Shown piece after piece: positions 1-10,500 of a DNA stretch of 31,891 nucleotides. The notes under the pieces are model-generated. The model did no database searches, was not told the origin of the DNA, and saw nothing but the letters and a program-made list of their open reading frames with translations. How positions within the stretch are numbered: position 1 is the stretch's first letter; each line of letters starts with the position of its first letter. The stretch is from Priapulus caudatus (taxonomy: Eukaryota > Priapulida > Priapulimorpha > Priapulimorphida > Priapulidae), in the NCBI RefSeq assembly GCF_000485595.1, contig NW_014577168.1, positions 406,011 to 437,901 of the forward strand, in the 5' to 3' direction. The position numbers and the translations under genes are program-made.

Positions 1-348
1 TTCCATATAACAATACCGTTTTATGCTATCAGTTCTGTTGTACTGTACGTAATACGTGAGATGGGAGCATATGAATGTTAATTGCATCAAGACGATAGGG
101 GCAATAAAACTGTGTTGTTAACATGTTCCGGTCGTTGAGTGCTCGCCCGGCGGACAGTAAGGAATTCACGCCCACAACCATCTCAGCCATACGCAGGCTG
201 ACAAAACCACACACACAAAAAAAGAAAAAAAGGCTGACAAACCACGGAAAAAAAGCGCCGTCATTTACTCGATAGAGCGGATTTTCTCTAGACGGAGCTG
301 ATTTTGTTAAACTGATGAGTTATACATGTAACAAAAGCTTTGTACATT

Positions 349-406
349 CATATATATCAGGAGTAGATAATAGGGAATTCCCTATTATCTACTCCTGATA
401 TATATG
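349..406. repeat. Perfect 58-bp palindrome
   Basis: Every base of 349-377 pairs with 378-406 around a GGGAATTCCC centre, so either strand could fold into a loopless hairpin. Each arm starts with an AT run followed by ATCAGGAGTAGATAATAGGG. The same arm recurs at 21788-21878 around a 20-bp spacer, so this is a dispersed palindromic element, probably a tiny non-autonomous transposon. A corrupted version sits near 10130-10200 in the noisy copy. Confidence 0.9.
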
Positions 407-1026
407 CATTGTTACTACGCTTATATTCCCTGCTATTTGGTTTATATATGAATTTATGAAAATATGATCAACATCACGATAAAATACTTGGGTGACCAGG
501 TACATGTACTACTCTTATAAATGATGATATTAATTGTGCTTGCTGTTGAACATATATGCTCAGTGAGTATGAACTTTTGCTTTCGATTCTTGGAATCTCA
601 AAATTTGACGGGACCAGAAAAAAAGCCCCGTGGTCACTGGAGACGGGGCCGTTTACGTGGCTTGGGCCGATCGACCCTGTGAAAAAGCGAAGCCTGTGGC
701 CATAAGTATGCACCAACACTTGCTCTGTTTTTAGGCCCGGACAACTGAACCATGAATCATTGACCAAGTATCGTGAAATTATTAATTTAATGAATCAAAA
801 GCATAAACCGCTCCTGCCTCAACTGCGTGACATGTTTTGAAGGATGTTAACGCCGTTTCCGCGGTACAGTGAATGGATGAGATTATATATAGAGATACAC
901 ATCTCACAGAATAGAATATTTTACATTAGATAAGAATGTAAACACACACCTCTCAAAACCAATACGGGTGACAGCCGGTAGCAGATACGGCCACATGTAT
1001 ACCGCATAATCGGAATTCCACGACCA

Positions 1027-1039
1027 ACACACACATACA

Positions 1040-1087
<48 letters not shown>

Positions 1088-1131
1088 CACACACGCACGC
1101 ACGCACGCACACACACACACGCACATACACA
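1027..1131. repeat. (ACGC)n/(AC)n microsatellite
   Basis: A run of ACGC units flanked by AC dinucleotides. Several open frames cross it (Cys/Val/Arg-rich in translation), but they are simple-repeat artefacts. A degraded counterpart lies at about 11095-11220. Confidence 0.9.
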
Positions 1132-1628
1132 CGAGTATGCGCGTATACTCTCTGTACATGTTCCAGCGTTTACGAGCTCAACACTCAGGCCAGCTAACAG
1201 ACCTATTTTTTTCATTGACGCGTATTTTCTCGGACGGCATCTATATTTATACAGGGGGGGGGGATTTTATTTTCGTCTGAATTCGCGCGCGCAAGGGGGG
1301 AATCATGAACACCGTACGGACGGACGTGCAGACGCACGTATTCGCGTTTTGTCGCGCAAGGCTGTCTGCTACAGCGTCGTCCTAACTGTACACGATCAAG
1401 CTAATGTTCAACAAGCTCCCAGCACCCTAACCCACACCCCTCCCACCCAGACACACACACGCGCACACACAGCTCTAGAAATCGATCCCCAGCACAGCTA
1501 CTGCAGCTATAGCACAGCTCCTAGCAGCAGCAGCCTGCTGCCTATAAACTGCCGAATGTAGGACTATTGATGAAATTTCTAGGACTCGCGTGATTTCAAG
1601 AAAAATGTATCATATCAGCATTGGCTCC

Positions 1629-1730
1629 AGCTCTAGAACTATAGCACTTCGCTCTGCAACAGGCACAGGCACTGGCACAGACACATGCACAGGCACCTGT
1701 GGCAGGGCGAAGGGCTATAGTTCTAGAGCT
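1629..1730. repeat. Hairpin-forming inverted repeat with GGCACA-rich loop
   Basis: The left arm at 1629-1657 (AGCTCTAGAACTATAG, then CACTTCGCTCTGC) is nearly the exact reverse complement of 1701-1730. The roughly 43-bp loop consists of imperfect GGCACA/GGCACTGGCACA units. In the noisy second copy (about 11785-11875) both arms are present but the loop is about 25 bp shorter, so the loop may vary in length between alleles. No coding signal is visible. It could be a small inverted-repeat element or the source of a structured RNA. Confidence 0.75.
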
Positions 1731-2598
1731 ACATTGGCAGCCTCCAGCCGGCATTACGTGGAACATCATGACAGCTTTTTATAGCTTTTAGGGAGCTCGA
1801 TGTACGGTACATTATCAGTGGTGGTGCCATTACATCCAGCTTATAGGCATCCCATCCGATATCATATATGCAATGATGCATATCTATCATCCGATAAAAG
1901 CAAAGGGAATACCACGAACCAAATGTCGGGGGGTTTGTACTTCGACAATGACATTGAGCGTACCGGTAGTTGATTTTTCACCGAGGACCGTTCCTGGGGC
2001 AGTTTTCTGCGTGACAACTAGGTCACCGCGTGCTGGTGCAAAACCACTCATCTATGGTTATCCCGCAACAGCTGCCACGAACACCACAACAAAGACCTGG
2101 GGACAGGTTATATAGTTTGGTAAAAATCTGCTGGTAGCATTTACAGTAGATGTACGTTTACTGGTTTAGAGGGGAACACCCATTCAGAGCCGGTTTAACT
2201 TTTATCCTGAGTCTGTGGATCTGGAGGTTCAGTGGGTAAACATGCACCCTCGATGTTCGATGAAAAGGGGTAGAGTATCATGCCATATGCCACCTTGTAA
2301 TGTCTTTTTATTTGCCGTGTAATTTTGGGTAACCATGCATGAATACCCTGACTTAATTCATAAACGTATGTATTCGGATTTGTTTGAGGATGTCTGCCAA
2401 TACCATATGCATAAACAAATAATTGTGAGAGCAATTAGGTAACTGTTGATATCAGCTATCATATATAGCAACTTTGCCAATCACTGTGGCAGTATCAATA
2501 TTTATACTATATAACATTCACTTCGCCATTCCTATCAAAACCTTCATAGTGAAATAAAATGCAGCACTTTTGATATATCAAATGTCCTGATCTTATAA

Positions 2599-2884
2599 GG
2601 CCACCCTTAAAAAATCGTTTGTTTCCCTTTTACCTACTCGCCTCTCAGGGTACCGAGTAGGTAGGTAGGTGAAAAATCTTTTTTATTTTGTTTTGACAAG
2701 ATGTGTGTATGTATATTGTATATTCTGTTTTGTGTATATGTTTTTGCAGACCGAATTTGATTTTTTTTTTGGCAAAACAAAATAATTTTTGTTTTGTTTT
2801 AATCGGCCAATAAAATGTGTCGAGTAGCGGCTTTTTGGCGAGCCGGTCGGTAAAGGGGAAACAAGCAATATTTTATCTTAGGCC
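2599..2884. mobile_element. MITE-like element with GGCC-ended inverted repeats (diverged)
   Basis: The outer 36 bp at each end are imperfect inverted repeats of equal length. Both begin GGCC and share GTTTCCC and TTTACC blocks. The interior has a GTAGGTAGGTAGG block, T-rich stretches and an AATAAAATGT block. These match, in the same order, the better-defined element at 27859-28111, so I take this as an older member of the same family. No clean target-site duplication is visible and there is no coding capacity. A corrupted counterpart lies at about 12990-13390. Confidence 0.5.
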
Positions 2885-3117
2885 CGATCTTAGGATATCT
2901 CCTGATATATCCTTTCTAGGCTGTTCTGTTCTTCTATTTACATAAGTTTTGTTACTTCCACGTATTGGCATTTGACATGTGCTCATACACGTCACATGCA
3001 CTCAACGCAGCTATCGCTTTCAGTTTTCAGTTTATCTATGTATGTACTATTTACCTGATTAATCTGATTCTACCCCTCACCTGTAGGTTTGGAGTGGATC
3101 GAAGGGTAGGAAGACTA

Positions 3118-3690
3118 CTGTCTTGTATAAACCCCCATCTTTACATATTCATCCACACGGCTTTTGAACGAGTTAATTGATTTAGCTTGTACTGCTTCTT
3201 CTGACAGGTTATTCCAGTGATTTATTACTCTAAAACTGAAAAAATGTTTCCTTAACTCTAGTCGTGCACGCGGAGTGAACAATTTGAGGCTATGCATGGC
3301 CACGAGTACTGTTGTATTCCGATCTTGTAAAGAATTTTGTAGGGTCAACTTCGTAGGGCAACTTCGTAGCCATTCATTATAGTTTGAAAGTTTCAATGAG
3401 GTCTCATCTTAGTCTTCTCTGTTCCTGTTCCAGTGTTATAAGTCCTATAGTTTCTCTAGTCTTTGTTCATAGGAAAAATTACGAATTTCTGGAATCATAT
3501 GCGACATCCTTCTTTGCACCTTTTCCAGTAACACTATATCTTTCTGCAAATAAGGATTCCAAGATTGGACAGCATATTCAAGGTGAAGTCTAACCAGTGA
3601 TTTGTAAAGCTGAAGGATGATTTTTTTGTCTTTATATTTATATTTTTTTATTTGTTTTTGTCCCAGTATTTTGTTCGCTTTACTGGCTAT
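3118..3690 (-). mobile_element. Decayed 3' end of a non-LTR retrotransposon (reverse transcriptase C-terminus)
   Basis: Read on the minus strand from about 3690, the translation begins SKANKILG and continues through LYKSLVRLHLEYAVQSWNP and KDIVLLEKVQRR to EQRLEKL, then hits stop codons. It resumes in another frame with HSLKLFTPRARLELRKHFFS and RVINHWNNLSEEAV. These are hallmarks of the region after the polymerase core in CR1/Jockey-type reverse transcriptases. Endonuclease and catalytic core are absent, and at least one frame change and stops separate the two blocks, so it is a dead 5'-truncated copy. It lies in what should be VPS13 intron 1. Clade assignment is approximate. Confidence 0.8.
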
Positions 3691-4196
3691 GTACTATGTA
3701 CTATATCAGGAGTCTATCAATACTCAATATGTACTATGTGCACATACCGGTATACCGGCCTACACGTTGTTATTCAAACATCACGAACCACGTTAATTGC
3801 TCAAGGAAAATGTCGAATCATACTTAGATAGACCGATATGAATCATCGATCAATGTATCTATCGAATATCAAATGACCGCGTAGGGCCTATTCTCGCAGT
3901 CTAGTAAACCTAACACAAACAACACTGAACATGCTAACTTACAACACAATATGTCAATAATATGCAAATAAATTGTTTGCACTGCCATTGATCACGACCG
4001 CTATCTAAATATTAAGTGACCGAAGTAACAACCCGGCAGGAAACACGATAGTTTGCCTATTACTTGTGCAAGTTATGAGTTTCATTGCATGGCGTAAATA
4101 TTAACACTAACAGGCATACGTCTGAGGGAACCGCCCTAGTGTGCTGTTGTTGTTGTAAAAGTTGACGAATAACTCGGTTGCTTCCAGTTTACTCAC

Positions 4197-4296
4197 CTCC
4201 CCAGATTCCTATGCTCAACTGAGAGCTGTCCAAGTTCTCGACATAATCTCCGAGGAATCGGTTAAGTAAGTCTGCGACTAAAGACTCGAAAACCAT
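4197..4296 (-). CDS. VPS13: VPS13A/C-like protein, coding exon 1 (chorein N-terminus)
   Basis: Minus-strand ATG at 4296-4294, followed by 33 codons beginning [20 protein letters not shown] and ending with the signature GIWGG. This is the start of the chorein domain of VPS13 lipid-transfer proteins. Those proteins form long hydrophobic-groove bridges that move phospholipids between organelles at membrane contact sites. The exon ends in phase 1 at TGGGGAG|GTGAGT, which matches the phase of the GDVVLEN exon at 8387-8569. The splice partner lies at a higher coordinate, upstream for a minus-strand gene, so exon order is scrambled in this assembly. The ATG is 386 bp from the divergent IGBP1 ATG. 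A frameshifted copy is at 16323-16424. Confidence 0.9.
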
Positions 4297-4682
4297 ATTG
4301 TAACTCTGCGAAAAGCTCTCACGCCGGTGTTCTCATATCTATCACACGCCGTGGATAGCAGCAGGGCCTTGCAGCAGGGTGCAGCTCCAGTAATGCAATG
4401 ACGCCGCAATCTTCGATCGCTTTGCAACGCCTTCTCTCCCTGCTCGTGTCTAGATGGGAGCCGACTTGGTTAGTGCAGACATTTACGGCATGGGAAATAA
4501 AAGATATATGCCAATCTAAAAGCCGGTCTACGCATGATATCTCGCGAGAATACAGTAAACTCATCGCTGTCATGTTAGACTGGCTCATTGTCTCTTTCCC
4601 AGCTTATATTAGCACAAGAAAAGCACAAAGAGTCCCTCTACAGACAAACCGAGCCAATCTCCAAAATAGTATCAGTGCGAGC
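4297..4682. promoter_or_regulatory. Shared VPS13/IGBP1 divergent promoter interval (inferred)
   Basis: These 386 bp separate the VPS13 start codon (minus) from the IGBP1 start codon (plus). Both 5' UTRs and a bidirectional promoter must lie here unless there are additional upstream non-coding exons. I see no convincing TATA box. The plus strand is open from 4398 in the IGBP1 frame, but that translation does not resemble the IGBP1 family. Inferred from gene geometry only. Confidence 0.5.
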
Positions 4683-4796
4683 ATGGCTGATATACAGTCG
4701 GATAACGTGAAAGTTCTTGAAATTTTTGATGCTGCAGCTAAATTGCAGCATGCCATTGAAAGAAGTGACGACCCTACAAATTCACGCGAGTACCAG
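4683..4796 (+). CDS. IGBP1: IGBP1 exon 1
   Basis: Residues 1-38, starting [20 protein letters not shown] and ending TNSREYQ|GTATGT (phase 0). I chose this ATG because it has A at -3 and G at +4, and because the family starts only a few residues before the 'L.E.F..A..L' helix. The frame is open upstream to 4398, but that extension is not IGBP1-like. Confidence 0.9.
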
Positions 4797-7501
4797 GTAT
4801 GTTTATGGCATCATAAGATTAACATTACTAAATGCAAACATATGATTGCCAAATTAATGCAGTAAAATTGAGAAAAAATTCCTTTTTTGGAATGTTGTTG
4901 TTTTCGCATTGTCAGTGATTCATTAAAATGTCAATCAATCTAATGTCGGAATAAATTAGACCAGGCAGTGATATATACCACTACCACTACCAGGCGGAAT
5001 ATTGATTATTGGTATAATCTTTGTTGGTATTATGATTATTATCATGATCATGAACATGATTATGATAGTGCGTACTATAACGATGTAGGCCCTACATCAT
5101 CATCATGTACAAATTACAATCACTGAATCGGTACATTGTGATTGTTATTGATGTATAAATTTGTATTATGATTATTTTATGTACTATTATGTATTACTAT
5201 TATGATTTACATGCTTTTCAACTTTAAGGTGCACATATAAGGGATAGCATGCGTGTGCTCCACTGCACCCCGGGGTATGATAAGGAAATCAATCCATATA
5301 CCGGTAGCCGGAAAAATATTAAAAAGTGATGACCACAGCCGGCCGATATAAAAACGTACGTTGTACCGTAGAGTTTGGACGCTCGCCCGAAACTGGACGC
5401 TCCTAAGTGCGCATGCGCGCAGGCGCCTCTTGTTTTGCAAGGGTGCATGCGCAGCATGCGCAGCATGCGCAGTAGTCATCTGCGCATCTCGCCCATCGAA
5501 AACTGTCGCAATAAACAAACATGGCGGCCAACCCGGTCACTCAGGGAAACATTTGATTGAAACAATTTGCAATGTAGTAAGTTAGTAAGACTGTGTTATG
5601 TGTGTCAGGTTACAAGGCGAAGCAAAAAGAAAGCAAAAGAGCATGGCTACTATTTCCTATGGCCCTGCAAAACATGCAAGATTCAAACAAAAAGAAAACA
5701 AGAGAAAAACAAAAGAGCATGCGCGCATGCGCACTTAGGATCGTCCAGTTTTGGGCGAGCGTCTAAACTCTACGGGACAACGTGTCAAAACCAAATCATT
5801 CGTGTGCAGCCATGTGATATGAAACTTGAAAGCATTTTTCAAAAGTTGCTTTGCTTAATTATATCTCTTTACATTTTTACAGGAGAAGCTCAAGAAATGT
5901 GTTCACATGTTGGAAGATGTCACAATGATGGTGTCACACTTAGGTGTGTTTAGCTCTAACGAGGCTGTGGAAGAAGTAGGCACGAATGATTTGAGGTAGA
6001 TTTACAAGATAACAATACTTAAGCTATTAATTAGCCTATATAGATAATGATTTACTACAGATGCTGTTCTCGGAACAATTGCAAATTAAAACTAGACGGA
6101 GTGCACTCACGGAGTGCATACTTCCGCCAGCGACATACGCCATACGCCATACGACTCACGAACACACGAATAACCCACGATACACGCCAGCGTACTGACA
6201 TGTACACGCTCCCATGTAACATGTATGTGTTACGAGCTGGCTCGCTGGGCTCGGTGGCTTGCTGACTCGCTGGCTCGCTGGGTGATAAATCATTTAACTG
6301 TCTATCGTTTCGATAGCTTTTTAAGCTCATTTAACACTTGCACGCACGCTCCTACCTGCGTGACCATCTTCTCCGCAAAGGAATCCTGCTTCTCGTCCTT
6401 CGGCTTGTCCTTGTCCATCTCTCGCAGTCGTGTGTCCTCGATCGCCTGCAGCTGCTTCTGCTTGGCATCCCAGGCATTCTTCTCCTCCTTTTCAGCATTG
6501 TATGGCACACCTGCAATAAGAGAAACGTAAGAATGTGAGTGCGTCTTGCGATATATACATATATATATATATCAATATGGGTATCAACTACCATAGTGTT
6601 AACTGTCCACACAATGTGATGAATCTTCATAAAATAACCCAGGTTGTTTTACAGCTTCTCTTCAGGTTGTTTCAGAAGGTACCAAGGAGTTTTGCAATGA
6701 TTGTACTCTTTCGTATAGATCTCTGTACGAGCAATATAACTTTTTCTCAAGTACCTACCAGATGGAACTTTCATTGGCTGAAAAAACTTTTTTTATAGAT
6801 CTGTTTATTTTCTCATTTAAATTGCATAATACTTAGTATAAAATTAAAAAAATAAAATACCAACATTTATTCTTGTAATAATAGCAGGACTCTATTAATA
6901 TCAATCAATCCAAATTAATATCAATATCAATATTGATAGACTTCTGATAATAGTCAATTATTATGCAGTTCTCTAAAATAATTATAAACTACTTACTTAT
7001 GAAAACATTTCACTTAGTAATCCCTTTCATCTGGGAATCACAACAAAAAAACTAAAAAAAACTTTGAACAATAAAGCTAAGAGGAAACACCCCATCCTAG
7101 TTTATTTATTTAATCTAATAATAGGCACATGAAATGGAGGACAGATGATGAATCTTTAGAACCGCGTATGCACGGCTGGGATGCGGGGGATGACTAGTAA
7201 AAGTGCATAGTGTGACACACCTAATTACTTTGCCACATCTAGAAAAAAAAAATCAATGACGGAGTCTGCACGCAGGCCGGATTAAACTGTAATCCGCAAT
7301 TCCGGTGCTAGCCTTCAAAAAAACCGGCGCCGAATCGTTGCGCGGCGGTATCGTCTGCACACAGACGAAGCCAGCCTGCCGGTGGCTGAGCCGAATGCGA
7401 ATGTGAAGGAAGAGTGGAGCAGAATTAATAATGGCCTGTCTGCTGCTGCCAGCTACAGCACCATGGCGGGCACCACTCAAGATTCCACAGCGCAAATGGG
7501 C

Positions 7502-7578
<77 letters not shown>

Positions 7579-10500
7579 ACGTTTTGGCTGCTACTGTTTC
7601 TGTTGCTGGCTACTGCTGTTGCTGCTCGCTTCATGCTGCTGCTTCTGGCTGCTGCTGGCTGCTGGCTACTGCTGTTGCTGTTGGCTTGCTGCTGCTATTC
7701 TGTGCTGCTACTGCTGGCTGCTGGCTGGCTGCATACTGTTATTGGCTACTGTTCCTGTTGCGGCTACTGCTGGCAGCTGCTGCTGCTGCTGGCTGGCTGC
7801 TGCTGCTACTGTTGCTGGGCTGGGCTGCTGCTACTACTGGCTGCTGCTTATTGTTGCTTGCTGCTAGTGCTGCTGCTGGGCTGCTGCTTCTTCGGCTGCG
7901 GCTGCTGGCTGCTGCTAGCTGGCTGCTGCTGATGGCTAGTGATGTGCTTCTGCTGCTGCTGCTCCTGCTGATGATGAATGATGCTAGTGATGGTGCTTCT
8001 GCTGCTACTTATGCTGCTGCTGCGGCTGCACCACAATCTAAAATGTCTACTGCACACCCCTGATCTACGCTTGATCACGAAGTGCCAATGTTGCATTCAC
8101 ATAAGTGAGTCATCCAAGTAACAGTTAACACAGCTAAAACAAATTGCCCCTCACAGGGATTAGGGCATGCGACTACTGTACCAGTAGTCTGCAACGCATG
8201 CTATTTGCAAAGCTGAAAACAACAACACCGGCAAACGCCGGAGGCGGCACCAGACAATATCCATTAATTTCATCATTCATAGTCATTCCCATTCACGCGA
8301 AATGATCAGAGATGGTTATCATGCAATGCCACTACTCATGCGCACTTCCCGCGAAACCGCACCGCCCGCCCCCCCGCCTGGCTCACCTTTGTTCGGCGTG
8401 ACGAGTATGGACAGGCCCTCGATGTTCGCGATGACAGGCTCTGTGTAGAGATTCTTCCACGGAATCTTCAGCGTCAGCTTCCCCAGGCTTCCCGCGAACA
8501 GCTTCACGGGGAGGTCGAGGTCGTCGAGGGCCGAGCCCTTCAGGAATAGGTTCTCCAGCACGACATCACCTGCGAAGAATATATGATGAAGAAAATGCGG
8601 AAACCCTTCCAGTGCGAACAAAACACAAAATTATTACAAGTCTGTACACAAGAAAGCATATATATATATATATGATTATGTACATGTGCAGGCCGAAGTA
8701 GAAAGTAAGGTCATGGAGGGAGTATAGCAGGTTAGGAGGTTCGTTTAGCCAGCAGCACTACTAACCCTTTCAACGCGAGAATCTCCGCATGAGCCGGATA
8801 GGTCATATAATTATAAGACATAACGAAAAAGCTTTTTTTTACTCGATATTGTATTAGATGGCACGCGAATTTATGACGCGTAGTGCTCATATGCCAGATA
8901 TGAACTTACCAGATGCGTTAAAATGCATTAATAATCTACTATTCTCTTCAGAGTGCTTCAGACAATGAATTACTGAAATCTCTTCAGGGCACCAAAAGGT
9001 GACGTGGTTTAAGGCTGTTCTTAGTATGCAAAGATTATCGTGAGATTGTATAAGCTGGACATCCGAAGAAAAATTGGTTCATAGTGGTAATATCGTGGAA
9101 GTAGGTATAACGTATAAGACATACCGACGAAGTGAATTCCATCAACGAGAAACCAGATCCGTAGTTCAGTTATCAGCACAAGCGCAAAAGTAGCAGAATG
9201 AATAACCTTCAATATCGATCTGCTATTCTTCATTATGCAGGTGTGTCGCGGTTCTTCGCTCTTTGAATCCCTTCGACAGCGCAAATCCCCTAAAAACTCA
9301 CTAGTGACCCAACCTCTAGTTTCTACAGAGGTGTCTGAGCTAGGTCTATGAAGAGTCAAAGAGAGTGAAATAGGCCTTGAGACACTATTACAATTGGCTT
9401 AATGGTGTCGCAGTTGAGCGACGGTCATAACACATTCGGGGGCTAACGTTTAAAAATCAGAATACGTCGGGGCTCTGAAGTGGAAATCATCGACCTATAA
9501 GAATTCCGCGTGAGAATTGGAGTGTCTCAGCACTATGATAAAAGGGATAGATGATATGCGTATATCGGCGGCATCGAACGTCAAACTTTTGAGTCGTCGG
9601 ACTAGTAAGTAGAGCATTAACTGCTATGCGGATAACAACCAACGAAGAGATATCTATTAAGTGATTCTTATAGCTGGTTCGTTTCGTGAAGGGTTCTTGA
9701 CTTAATAGGTACGTGCAATGGGCATGATGGAATGTTATTGGCGATCAAGATTCGATAGGGGTCATATTGCACTGGATACAGAGCCTTCGGTTATGGTTAC
9801 TTTGATCGTCTTGGTACGCGTGGCGTGAGGTTTGTGTGAGGACGTGGTACCTGCTCGCGCCGTCGCGGACTAGAGTTTATTAGGTGAATTCACCGATGGT
9901 GCCCACAACGCATCTCAAGCATACGCAGGCTTGACAAACCCACACACACAAAAAAGAATATCGAAAGAGTAGCTTGATCATTTACCACTGGAGACCATAA
10001 TAGATGCGGCTGGTTCTATATTTACGTCGACTGTGATGAACGCGGATTTCTCTAGAGCGGAGGCTTTGAAATTCTTGTTAACTGCATGAGTTTGATACAT
10101 GTAACAAAAAGCTTTGTACAATTCATAAAATATATCAGTCGTAAGAGGTAGATAATATATTTCCGGTGTGAATTCTATTTTACTGCCTCGATATCATATG
10201 CATTGTTATACGCTTATATTCGCTGCTTTGGATTTATATATGAAGTTTTATGAAAATATGATCAACATCACGAAAGAATAATTGGGTGAGCAGGTACATG
10301 TACTATCTTTATAATGATGATATTATTGTGTTGCTGTTGAACATATCTGTATGGCTCAGTGAGTCTGCACTTTGCTTTCGATTCTTGGAAATCTCAAAAT
10401 GTTGACGGGAACGGGAGAAAAAGCCCCGTGGTCCACTGAGACGGGGCCGTTTACGGTGGCTTGGGCGGCGATCGACCCTGTGAAAAAGCGAAGCCTGGGG

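Larger units (their letters stand above)
1..4196. other. Non-coding stretch; inferred VPS13 intron 1
   Basis: No conserved coding exon was found here apart from the retrotransposon remnant. Because VPS13 exon 1 is transcribed leftwards from 4296, this stretch should belong to VPS13 intron 1. It holds the listed palindrome, ACGC microsatellite, hairpin repeat, MITE-like element and retrotransposon remnant, plus a poly-G run near 1253-1262. The short open frames show no recognisable family signature. Confidence 0.6.
6511..8386 (-). other. VPS13 intron 2
   Basis: Intron between the GDVVLEN exon and the VPYNAEK exon. It contains an AT-rich stretch (about 6540-7130), an otherwise unremarkable segment, the CTG/CAG repeat tract at 7504-8035, and a bulged hairpin near 8164-8202 (GCATGCG...ACTACTG/CAGTAGT...CGCATGC). 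No other exon was recognised. Confidence 0.75.

Noticed and set aside
311-340. Hammerhead ribozyme core (CTGATGAG, short stem, AAAAG)
   Set aside because: The second conserved block should be GAAA and reads AAAA, and no convincing flanking stems close the fold.
2195-2434. Assorted short open frames in 1-4 kb and 8.6-16 kb
   Set aside because: No conserved motifs, splice context or compositional signal; typical chance frames.
4398-4682. N-terminal extension of IGBP1 from an in-frame ATG at 4398
   Set aside because: The extension has no family similarity, would lengthen the protein well beyond the usual size, and lies in the divergent promoter interval. The ATG at 4683 has a good context and the expected distance to the first conserved helix.
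7382-8063. Poly-Ala, poly-Cys and poly-Leu proteins
   Set aside because: Translations of the CTG repeat in every frame, inside a mapped VPS13 intron.
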